Assembly: GCF_003412455.1 (NCBI RefSeq)
Contig: NZ_QTJU01000008.1
Coordinates: forward strand, 124,001 to 188,000
DNA: 64,000 nt
DNA from: Deminuibacter soli
GTDB lineage: Bacteria; Bacteroidota; Bacteroidia; Chitinophagales; Chitinophagaceae
Reading direction: 5' to 3'
The notes below the pieces were generated by a model. The model was not told the origin of the DNA. It ran no database searches and saw nothing but the letters and a program-made list of their open reading frames with translations. Position 1 is the stretch's first letter. Each line of letters begins with the position of its first letter. The translations under genes and the position numbers were made by a program. Below are positions 26,998 to 35,063 of the stretch, in pieces.

Positions 26998-29442
26998 TTA
27001 ATGAACGTTATTGATTAATGTTACGATCACCAAAGCAATAGACGCAACCGCACTGGCAATGCCTATCAGCTCACCTGAATTATTTTTGCGCGGCGGCTTA
27101 CGCGGTACCACCACTTCCGATCCTGGTTTAACTTTTGGATAAGTCTTAATAAAAAGGAAGTGTTTGGTAGCCTTGGCGCTTCCATTAGCATACAGCACAT
27201 AAATTTTCCGGCGTATTACATCAGGGGCCAAACCGCCGGCAGATGAAATGTAGTCTTTCACCGTATAATTGTTGCGGTAAGGAATTTGTGTTGGCAGCAA
27301 TACGCCACCACTCACTTTCACTTCTGCATCAAATTTGGGTACAATAATCTCATCCCTGGGCTTTAATACGATGTCTTCGGTCGAGTTGGGTTTCGCCATA
27401 ATTGCAGGCAAATCAAGTGGCAGCTGATCAAATTCGTCTTCAATCAGTGCGCGTTTTGAAGTATCCAGCAAAGCCTGTTGCAATTTGGCAATTTTCATCC
27501 TCTTAAGCTCACGCTCTTTCTCAGTAGGATAACGTTTCAGATAGGCTCCTTCCACGTAAGCTTCGGGTGTAAAACCACCTGCACGTTTAATAACACTGCT
27601 TACACGTTCAGAACGGTCGGCAATTACATAAGGCCCGGGGTATTGAATTTGTCCGGACATGATTATCGACTCCTGCTCTCTTGGACCAGGCTTGCGGCGG
27701 ATGGTTACAATATCGAAAGGACTCAGCTGTACGTTTTTACTTTGGTCGCTTAAGTCGCCGCCATTGTTTAATTCTATAATATCACTGGCTCTCACATCAC
27801 TGGCAGTAAGTGTGTCCCTGCGCAGTAAACGCGCTACTTCTATCCGCTGCGGGTAAGCTGCATCGGTAAAGCCACCTGCCAGTACAATCAGATCTTTCAG
27901 TGTTAAGCTGTCTCCATATCCATATACACCGGGCACACGAACTTCTCCCAGGATGGTTACTTTGTACTCATCGCGCAGGTCGAAAATTGAAGAGATAATC
28001 ACCTCATCTTCCCTTTTCAATTCCACATTGTCTGCTGCTGAGCCATTCAATGCCGCCTTAATGTTGAAGGTGATTACTTCTTTTGAAAAATCTTCCTTCA
28101 GGCGAACAACCTGCCCCCTGCCGCTAAAAGCTTCTTCTTTCAGGCCGTCTGCACGACGAATCAAGTCCGCCACATGCATGTCAGGTTTCAATTCATATGA
28201 AGCGGGGCGGAAAACAGCACCTTGTATGGTTACACGATTGCTGAAACGTTTAAGAATTTTGCCAATTTCATATACGTCGCCTGCCGCAGGCATAAACGAA
28301 GCATAATCCGCTGCCAGTACATCCTTAATCTGTCGCTCCTTATCAGTATACCGGCTCACCGTAACCGATGCCTTATACGCAGTATCTGTAAAACCTGAAG
28401 CGAACTCCAACAATCTTGCAAACGATTCGCCAGGAAGTACTTCAAAATATCCGGGGCGTTTAACCTCACCTTTCAACTCTGTTCTTGTAGTATATGCAGG
28501 AATGCGAATAACATCATTGTCTTTTAAGCGCACATTATCACTTTGGTCGCCATTCACGAGAAAGCGGTATAAATCAATGGTACGTTCCACTTTATTATTA
28601 CGAACCAGTTCTATTTTGCGGAAACTGCCGTTTTTATTAGGACCACCAGCCAGGTATAACGCATTGTACACAGAACTGAGTGAAGACAGGGTATAGTTAC
28701 CAGGAATATTAGCGCCGATCACGGTTACATGCAATCCCCGCACGCCACCAATATTTACCGCCAGCTTAGAGCTGCCGGAACGCAGGCTTCCATAAGCTGT
28801 AGATTCCATTATCTGCTTAATTTTAGCAGTAGCTTCCTCAATAGATAATCCTGTTATTCTCACCTGGCCTACATTCGGAATTTTTACATTTCCCTCCTTG
28901 GTAACCTCGGTGCTGATGGAAGTTTCCTGGACACCATAAACTGTAATGTCCATATCATCGCCCGGGCCCAAGATGTAATTAAAAGGTGTAGCTATGCTGT
29001 TGCTATTAGGATTGAATGTCAGAGAGGTATTATTGAAAAGTTCTGCACCAAATATTTTAGGATCAATGAAAGTGCGTACCGAAGTGTCGCGGTACAAACT
29101 ATCATAATTATTGTTACGACGATGACGATTAGACAAGCTATCTGTTTTTCCCTGTTTCTGGGTTCCATTTGTTCCAATAGCACCCTGGGAAAGACGTGCT
29201 TTGAGTTTATTGGCTTCTGCAGAAGGAAGTCCTTTTGCTACAGCTATCTGCAATGCCTGATCAAGTGTATAACCTGAAGATTGTAACTGCTGCTGCAACT
29301 GCTGTATCTGCGCATCAGAAAGCTGATCAACATGTACTTGGGTTAAGTCATTCATCTTCAGGATATCCTGCGCTTTGCTTTCCACCGAAAACACGATCAT
29401 CGCCACTATAATTAGATAGCGCAAACATTTAATCATCTTCAT
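26998..29442 (-). CDS. Wza-like polysaccharide export protein with SLBB domains, copy 2
   Basis: The start at 29442 (or 29436, two codons later) gives a good signal peptide ('MIKCLRYLIIVAMIVFSVES', then AQ). Of 814 residues, about 25-75 are a helical repeat ('LSDAQIQQLQQQLQSSGYTL') also found in copy 3. The export domain is at about 145-215 ('YILGPGDDMDITVYG', 'EGNVKIPNVGQVRITG'), followed by multiple SLBB repeats with 'GEVKRPGYFEV', 'GAVFRPASYEL', 'GEVRVPGVYGY' and 'AGG.T..AY' units. A C-terminal hydrophobic helix ('IGIASAVASIALVIVTLI') ends the protein. It is the first gene of the long operon and is preceded by the promoter at 29565-29595 with a predicted leader of about 115 nt. Confidence 0.93.
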   Translation of the reverse strand: MKMIKCLRYLIIVAMIVFSVESKAQDILKMNDLTQVHVDQLSDAQIQQLQQQLQSSGYTLDQALQIAVAKGLPSAEANKLKARLSQGAIGTNGTQKQGKTDSLSNRHRRNNNYDSLYRDTSVRTFIDPKIFGAELFNNTSLTFNPNSNSIATPFNYILGPGDDMDITVYGVQETSISTEVTKEGNVKIPNVGQVRITGLSIEEATAKIKQIMESTAYGSLRSGSSKLAVNIGGVRGLHVTVIGANIPGNYTLSSLSSVYNALYLAGGPNKNGSFRKIELVRNNKVERTIDLYRFLVNGDQSDNVRLKDNDVIRIPAYTTRTELKGEVKRPGYFEVLPGESFARLLEFASGFTDTAYKASVTVSRYTDKERQIKDVLAADYASFMPAAGDVYEIGKILKRFSNRVTIQGAVFRPASYELKPDMHVADLIRRADGLKEEAFSGRGQVVRLKEDFSKEVITFNIKAALNGSAADNVELKREDEVIISSIFDLRDEYKVTILGEVRVPGVYGYGDSLTLKDLIVLAGGFTDAAYPQRIEVARLLRRDTLTASDVRASDIIELNNGGDLSDQSKNVQLSPFDIVTIRRKPGPREQESIIMSGQIQYPGPYVIADRSERVSSVIKRAGGFTPEAYVEGAYLKRYPTEKERELKRMKIAKLQQALLDTSKRALIEDEFDQLPLDLPAIMAKPNSTEDIVLKPRDEIIVPKFDAEVKVSGGVLLPTQIPYRNNYTVKDYISSAGGLAPDVIRRKIYVLYANGSAKATKHFLFIKTYPKVKPGSEVVVPRKPPRKNNSGELIGIASAVASIALVIVTLINNVH

Positions 29443-29564
29443 TACTTCAGTAGTTTCAAATTTATACAGCTCCGCCACCTCACCCACATATGTGGCCAAG
29501 CAGTTAAGTGCTTATGAGAGAAGCACTTTAGATCAGGGCATATTAAGCCCCAACTTAAATTGCG

Positions 29565-29595
29565 CAAATATATACCTTAGCCCTGCAATTGCAAA
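29565..29595 (-). promoter_or_regulatory. Consensus Bacteroidota sigma-ABfr-type promoter
   Basis: On the minus strand TTTG (29595-29592) is followed after exactly 19 nt by TATATTTG (29572-29565). This is a perfect match to the Bacteroidota -33/-7 consensus TTTG-N19-TAnnTTTG. The predicted transcript start is near 29558, about 115 nt before the wza copy 2 start codon. It probably drives the operon down to rfbA. Confidence 0.8.
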
Positions 29596-29886
29596 TTTAA
29601 CCTTATCCAAATGGAGAAACATATTCAAATAACTGATAATCAGCCAATTGATTGTTTTTGAGGCAGATTACGTTCATTTTATTCGCCTACTATAATACGC
29701 ATTTTGGAGCCTTAATGTGAGTTCGGTTACAGATTTCTTTGATAAATAGAATAACAGGCAAATTAAACGCCATTGCCTGACTTGTATACCGGCTGGATTT
29801 TTGTCCGGGATTCCCTGGTAAATAGCCCCTGTTTACCGGAGAAGGCTTGGGGTAGGCCTGCCCGGCACTGCTCTGCCTGCAGCACA

Positions 29887-29912
29887 CAAAAAAGCAGCAC
29901 TGGCGTGCTGCT
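29887..29912 (-). terminator. Intrinsic terminator of the 37481-29991 operon
   Basis: Reading the minus strand, AGCAGCAC (29912-29905), loop GCCA and GTGCTGCT (29900-29893) form a perfect 8-bp stem followed by a T run at 29892-29888. It lies 79 nt after the stop of the GT2 gene at 29991. It ends that operon and insulates it from the promoter at 29565-29595. Confidence 0.75.
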
Positions 29913-29990
29913 AAGCTGGTAATATATGCGCTACTGATAATAACATGCGCACAACCCGGGAAAACGATGGGGACCGCAGCCCCACTCAGG

Positions 29991-31010
29991 TTACACTTTC
30001 CCCGAAGTAAATTTCAATGATAATTTATACCGCCAGATGCTTACATAATCAGCCGGACTGAATATAGACCGCGCACTCCGCAACACCATACGGCTTTTAC
30101 GGAAAGATGACTTCGAGCGTTTCATCAGTTCATTAAAACAGCCCATCAGCACTACCTGCAGGGCGGTTTTATTAAAGTAATGTGTTGCCTGGTTGGCTTT
30201 GTATACCTTCTCCATCCAGCGCAGATACGTGAGCAGCTGTTCCTCAGTGCTTACATCAACCTCGCGAATGGCCAGTGCGCGGTGCGTTGCCAGGTCGCTT
30301 TCATTGTAGTTAATTTTCAGTTTATCCAGGAAATCTTTGTATACCCGGTAATGTATTTCATCCAGCACCTTGCGATTGCTGTCTTTCAGCACCGACACAT
30401 TTGAATCGTGCACCCGGTATTTCAGCAACACTTTGGGTACATTGGCCAGTTGAATTACGTCTATCGCTTTTGCCCACAAACCATAGTCTTCTGCATTGGT
30501 AAACGATTCGTCGTATTGCAGGTTGTGCTCTACAAAACGCTGGCGCCTGAACATGACTGAGGGATGGTAGATGCTGTTGAGAAAAAACAAATGCGCTTTA
30601 ATCAAATCGTGTTTCTCTGAACATTTTGAAATCATTTGCTGTGCACCAAACACTTCTACCCAGGTACCGCAGAAATCAACTTCAGGATGTGCATCAAGAT
30701 AGGCTACCTGCATTTCAAAGCGCAGCGGATGGGCAATATCATCGCCATCCATGCGGGCTACCAGCTCACCCTGGGCCAGTGCCATGCCTTTGTTCAGGGA
30801 TTTTACCACGCGCAGGTTTTGTTCATTGGTAACTATACGCAGCCTGGGGTCGGTAAAGTTCCCCAGCACTTCCAGTGTTTTATCGGTAGAAGCATCGTTG
30901 ATCACAATCAGTTCAAAATCGCTGTACGATTGACTGAGTATGCTTTGCACAGCTTCTCCAATATACAGTGCACCGTTGTATACGGGTAATATTACGCTTA
31001 TTCTCGGCAT
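29991..31010 (-). CDS. Glycosyltransferase family 2
   Basis: This 339-residue GT-A enzyme has 'ISVILPVYNGALYIGEAV' at the N-terminus, 'IVINDASTDKT', 'NLRVVKSLNKGMALAQGE' and the DxD-type 'VARMDGDDIAHPLRFEMQV' near residue 90. 'SIYHPSVMFRRQ' and 'ESFTNAEDYGLWAKAI' are the acceptor-side motifs common in GT2 enzymes of polysaccharide loci. It is the last gene of its operon and is followed by an intrinsic terminator. The upstream 159-nt gap to the galactofuranosyltransferase-like gene contains no clear promoter. Donor unknown. Confidence 0.88.
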   Translation of the reverse strand: MPRISVILPVYNGALYIGEAVQSILSQSYSDFELIVINDASTDKTLEVLGNFTDPRLRIVTNEQNLRVVKSLNKGMALAQGELVARMDGDDIAHPLRFEMQVAYLDAHPEVDFCGTWVEVFGAQQMISKCSEKHDLIKAHLFFLNSIYHPSVMFRRQRFVEHNLQYDESFTNAEDYGLWAKAIDVIQLANVPKVLLKYRVHDSNVSVLKDSNRKVLDEIHYRVYKDFLDKLKINYNESDLATHRALAIREVDVSTEEQLLTYLRWMEKVYKANQATHYFNKTALQVVLMGCFNELMKRSKSSFRKSRMVLRSARSIFSPADYVSIWRYKLSLKFTSGKV

Positions 31011-31169
31011 AGGAGGACTATATTCGTTTGTGAACGTTATCTGTGTTTTTCGTATCAGCCTGTCAATTGTTCCATTTCCCTGTACCGCTCTTTTTACAGT
31101 TCAGCACAGACGCATGTTCAGCCTGTATTTTAAAAGGGTGTGTGCGGGTACAAATGTTGTTTATACTAT

Positions 31170-32207
31170 TTAATGCCCGGCATTTTCAGCAGCCTGTAAT
31201 GCCTGCTGCAGGTAAGCTCCCCCGGTTATCAGGTCACGCACTTTCAGCACATTCTGCTGCATGGTAGCGTACGATGCTTCATCTACCCGGAAGTTATTCA
31301 GATCATATAAGTTATCAATAAGCAGGCCGACATTATTGGCCTGTACAAATGCTGCAATGGCCGACTGCCTGGGCACAATTACCGGCAGCCCGGCAGCCAG
31401 GTACAGTGAGCATTTGTGCGGGTTATTAAATTTGAGATAATTACCCAGTACCTCATCAAACGAATCTATTTTTTCACCATCCCATATCAGGCCAAAGCTG
31501 CCTTCCATTTTGTGCACCACTTCTTCGGCAGAAAACTCCCCGCGCCAAACCAGGTTTCCGTTTAAAGATTGTTCCGGTTTAAAATTGGGGCCGTACACAT
31601 TAAAATCCCAGTTAATTTCTTTTACCTTGTATATAAAATTGCTTTTAGCCAGGTTACCTGCAAATACAATTTTGGGCGAAAACGGTCTGGGTGCAGCAGC
31701 ATTGGCAGGCGTTTGCACCAGGTAATCGAACAGCATCAGCGGAATCATGCGGGTTGTAACACCATGTTCCTTCAGCCAGCTCAGCATAGAAGGATTGTGC
31801 ACAATCACCGCATCGTAGTAATTGAGGTTGCTGATTTCCTTATCAATGGCAGCCTTGTCTTTACCGCCTGTACGCAGCGATTCAATATCGTGCACCACGC
31901 AATAAAATTTCACCTTTTTCATCCGCAGCAACCGGATAAAATAAGGACCGAATACATTATTGATGCTTAATAACGGGTACTGTATAATTACCGTTGAACC
32001 ACGCTGAATGCTACGGTAAAATTTCAGCAGCTGGCTGAACAAATGCGGGAAATACTTTGCCCGGTTGGCATTATCCCATACAGTAACGGTATAATCTTTA
32101 TACCCTGCAGCACTGAATATATTATTACAATCAATAATTGCCTTGGTAGCGGCACTATTGGTAGTTGTATTTAAAAAGCGGATACAAAACTGGTACTTGT
32201 TACTCAT
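31170..32207 (-). CDS. Galactofuranosyltransferase-like GT-B enzyme
   Basis: This 345-residue protein resembles WbbI-type beta-1,6-galactofuranosyltransferases. Supporting segments are 'VIIQYPLLSINN', 'YCVVHDIESLR', 'YDAVIVHNPSMLSWL', 'PKIVFAGNLAKSNFIY', 'GSFGLIWDG' and 'LKFNNPHKCSLYLAAGLPVIV'. These match the family that uses UDP-galactofuranose. A UDP-galactopyranose mutase, which makes that donor, is encoded at 53126-54232, so the assignment gains support from context. The gene starts 5 nt after the second flippase stop. Confidence 0.78.
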   Translation of the reverse strand: MSNKYQFCIRFLNTTTNSAATKAIIDCNNIFSAAGYKDYTVTVWDNANRAKYFPHLFSQLLKFYRSIQRGSTVIIQYPLLSINNVFGPYFIRLLRMKKVKFYCVVHDIESLRTGGKDKAAIDKEISNLNYYDAVIVHNPSMLSWLKEHGVTTRMIPLMLFDYLVQTPANAAAPRPFSPKIVFAGNLAKSNFIYKVKEINWDFNVYGPNFKPEQSLNGNLVWRGEFSAEEVVHKMEGSFGLIWDGEKIDSFDEVLGNYLKFNNPHKCSLYLAAGLPVIVPRQSAIAAFVQANNVGLLIDNLYDLNNFRVDEASYATMQQNVLKVRDLITGGAYLQQALQAAENAGH

Positions 32208-32212
32208 AAAAG

Positions 32213-33673
32213 TTAATGCTGTTTATAAAAGAAATTCAGTTTACCCGGTATTTTTTGCAGCACCATTTGCTTGGCACTGGTTATATATTGGTTACGTACA
32301 AAAAACCATACGTACACCCCATAGGTTAGCATACAGGCAGCAATAATTAGTATTTCGCGTAAAGTATAATTAATGGGCAGCGCGCGCATACCCCATGCTA
32401 TCGGGATAAACAACAAGGCACCTGGCAGGCATTGAAAAAATATGTTCAGGTGCATTTGCAGTTTCACATATCGTCTCACAAAATAAAATGAAGTGGCGGT
32501 TACCGCACATTCGGTTAACAGGTTGGTTACAGCCGCACCCTTGTACGAGAAAAAAGGGATGATACAAAGGTTCACTACCAGGCTAATCACCATACCCACT
32601 ACCACCGCACGCAACAGGTATTTCTCTTTTCCCATAGGTGTAAGCAGCTGCATGCCAAACAAACTGCTTAAACCAATGATAATAATCACGGGCGATAACA
32701 ACTGCAGCACGATTACCGATTCACTGAAATTGTCGCCACCAAATAAATGCACCAAAAAAGGTGATGCCACAAAAAGCCCCATTGCAATAGGTATACCTGC
32801 CACACAGGTAAAGCTGAACGATTTGTCAGCCAGCGAATTCAGTGCAGGTATATCACCACGGCTGTAGGCCTGGCTAACCTGCGGCACTATTACCGCACCG
32901 GCTGCATTGAGCACCGCAAAGGGAATGCGTACAATACGCACGGCGAGTGAATAAAAGCCTACCGCAGTTTCACCTTTTATAAAACCCAGGATAATGTTAT
33001 CCATGAACAGGTACACACTAATCGCCAGGTTCGACCCCAGTATCACTACCAATGGCCTGATGTGCTGCTTAATATTCAGCACAGGCTTTACCTGCACATA
33101 CTTACGCAGGAAAAACAGGTTGCAGATGCTGTTCAGTATATAACCGCCTGCCGATATGCTATAATAAACAACGGGCGGTGCACCTGCGTGCATAAACACA
33201 AACAAGGCTATCACCGATATACTTCTTACGGTAATGGAACGTGCGGTAATAAACCCGAACTGCTCCATTCCCTGGAAAAACCATTCAATAGAACCGGCAG
33301 AAAAAAGCAGCATGCCAATGCCTACCAGTACAATATCAAAGTGCTTGCGCAGGGATGGCAGCGATAGCGCCAAAACCAGGTACAGCACCGAAAACACGCA
33401 TGCAGACAGTACGTGCAGCGTAAATATTTCATTAAATGTTTTCGACAGTTTGCCATCAGGCTCGTGCTTGCTTTTTGCAATTTCGCGTACCCCGTAAACC
33501 GGGATGCCAAGTGCCGAAAACAAGATAAAATACTGCGTAAAGCTGTCGATAAAATTTACCGTACCAATGCCATGCGGCCCCAGTATACGGGATGCATAGG
33601 GAAAGGTGATCAGCGGAAACAGGAGCTGACTTACAGAAAGAAGCGAATTATAAAACAGGTTCTTCTTGATCAT
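32213..33673 (-). CDS. wzx: Wzx-type oligosaccharide flippase, copy 2
   Basis: The 486-residue polytopic MOP-family transporter starts 'FYNSLLSVSQLLFPLITFPY' then 'ASRILGPHGIGTVNFI', with 'ALGIPVYGVREIAKSKHE' near residue 55. About 12-14 helices continue to the C-terminus. Its start overlaps the upstream GT4 stop by 4 nt. The polymerase partner for this flippase is not in the same operon; the nearest unpaired candidate is the ligase/polymerase-like protein at 48933. The presence of two flippases argues for at least two separate repeat-unit pathways. Confidence 0.9.
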   Translation of the reverse strand: MIKKNLFYNSLLSVSQLLFPLITFPYASRILGPHGIGTVNFIDSFTQYFILFSALGIPVYGVREIAKSKHEPDGKLSKTFNEIFTLHVLSACVFSVLYLVLALSLPSLRKHFDIVLVGIGMLLFSAGSIEWFFQGMEQFGFITARSITVRSISVIALFVFMHAGAPPVVYYSISAGGYILNSICNLFFLRKYVQVKPVLNIKQHIRPLVVILGSNLAISVYLFMDNIILGFIKGETAVGFYSLAVRIVRIPFAVLNAAGAVIVPQVSQAYSRGDIPALNSLADKSFSFTCVAGIPIAMGLFVASPFLVHLFGGDNFSESVIVLQLLSPVIIIIGLSSLFGMQLLTPMGKEKYLLRAVVVGMVISLVVNLCIIPFFSYKGAAVTNLLTECAVTATSFYFVRRYVKLQMHLNIFFQCLPGALLFIPIAWGMRALPINYTLREILIIAACMLTYGVYVWFFVRNQYITSAKQMVLQKIPGKLNFFYKQH

Positions 33674-34818
33674 TTTATCGCCTCCTGATCCTCCAGTACA
33701 TCCTGTTTAAAACGGTTAATCACTTCCGTCCAGCTGTAAGCAGCCACGCGTTCAAATCCTTTTTGCTTATACATTTCCCGGTTTGCTTTAATGGTTTCTA
33801 TGGCCTGCAGCCAGTCTGCCTCTTCCCATCCTCTCACCGTAATACCTGCGCCTTCCACTACTTCAATCATAGCCGAGTTATGCGGTGAAATAACCGGGCA
33901 ACCGCAGGCCATGGCTTCCAGCTGCGGCAATCCCAGTCCTTCATCCAGTGAAGTAGAAATAAACAGGAAGGCGTTTTTATAAATATTAATCAGTTGCTCC
34001 ACGGTAACATAACCGGGAAAAACTATATCATCTTTTGGATAACCAGGCTCTTTCAACAGGTTGATGATTTCATCTGAAGCTGCACCCCAGCCTTTGGCAC
34101 CTACTATTACCAGTGTAAATGATTCACTGAGTTTTTTATACAGGTGCAGCAAAAATATCAGGTTTTTACGCGGTGCCAGTGTACCCACAAACAACAGGTA
34201 GGGCTTGCGTTTGCTGGTTATTCGTTCAATATAACTTTCGTTGTTGTGCGACAATTTCACCTTCTCCAGGAAACTGTCGTTCAGCGCACTCCCGGTGAAT
34301 ACTTTCTTGCGTTTAACAATACGCGCAAAATGATTGCTCAGTTCCTTGCTGGTATAATTGCTGTTACACCAGATCACGTTTGTTTTACGCAGGGAATATT
34401 TAAACAGCGAATCCATGTGCAGTTTGGTGATGCGTTTCATGGTATCCCTGAACTTCCGGTGCACCAGGTCGTGCACAAATACAATCGTTGGTATTTTATG
34501 CTGAAAGAAAAATGGCGATACCAGGAAGTTGGGCGCTATAAAATAATCGGGCTTTATTTTTTTTACCAGCAGGTTCACTTTAAACAACGACCAGAAAATG
34601 GCGTAGGATTGTAATACAGGCAGCGGTTCAACAATAAGGGTAAGGTTGGGCAGTTTATGTATCATCTTCTGCACATCAGCATGCACTTCACCATTGGTTA
34701 ACAGGTAAATTTCCCAGTCTGGGTTGGCCGTTGCCAGCGCATTGGCAATAGAAATAGTAATATTGGTTACACCGGTGGGGTTTCTCGGAAATCCGGCCCC
34801 ATCAATCGCGATCTTCAT
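33670..34818 (-). CDS. Glycosyltransferase family 4
   Basis: This 382-residue GT-B enzyme begins 'MKIAIDGAGFPRNPTGVTN' (donor-loop Gly region) and has 'PTIVFVHDLVHRKF' and 'NSNYTSKELSNHF'. The C-domain motifs are 'YLLFVGTLAPRKNLIFLL' and 'TSLDEGLGLPQLEAMACG', the GT4 E-x7-E site (about residues 300-310). It should add a sugar with retention of configuration to the lipid-linked chain. It lies between wza copy 3 (245 nt upstream) and flippase copy 2 (4-nt overlap). No promoter was recognised in the 245-nt gap. Confidence 0.9.
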   Translation of the reverse strand: MKIAIDGAGFPRNPTGVTNITISIANALATANPDWEIYLLTNGEVHADVQKMIHKLPNLTLIVEPLPVLQSYAIFWSLFKVNLLVKKIKPDYFIAPNFLVSPFFFQHKIPTIVFVHDLVHRKFRDTMKRITKLHMDSLFKYSLRKTNVIWCNSNYTSKELSNHFARIVKRKKVFTGSALNDSFLEKVKLSHNNESYIERITSKRKPYLLFVGTLAPRKNLIFLLHLYKKLSESFTLVIVGAKGWGAASDEIINLLKEPGYPKDDIVFPGYVTVEQLINIYKNAFLFISTSLDEGLGLPQLEAMACGCPVISPHNSAMIEVVEGAGITVRGWEEADWLQAIETIKANREMYKQKGFERVAAYSWTEVINRFKQDVLEDQEAIK

Positions 34819-35063
34819 ACTTGTCTGGTTAAATTACAGGGCGATGGCAGGCTGCAATGTATAACAGCGCCATTGTTTTTAAAGTTGTTAAGGGCCCATC
34901 TTTTTACCCAGATGCAGGTTTTTCAATAGGCAGGCGGCTTGAAAAGGATGATTGGAGGCATTTCAGCTAATATACACAAAATCCCCTACCCCCGTAAACA
35001 AATACCATGCTGGTTTTGACCGGATTGCCAGATTTAATCCTGAAATATTGATTTTTTAAAATA

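Larger units (their letters stand above)
29443..29990. other. 548-nt intergenic region between two glycan operons
   Basis: This is the largest gene-free gap in the window. From right to left on the minus strand it holds the intrinsic terminator of the upstream operon (29887-29912), about 290 nt without any convincing gene, a consensus promoter (29565-29595) and a leader of about 115 nt. Short open frames inside it (for example 29690-29887) have no family resemblance. A small 6-bp inverted repeat (GGTAAA/TTTACC) is visible near 29816-29838. Confidence 0.6.

Noticed and set aside
29690-29887. Minus-strand 65-codon frame in the large intergenic gap
   Set aside because: It starts at the terminator's T run, has no family resemblance and no clear start context.
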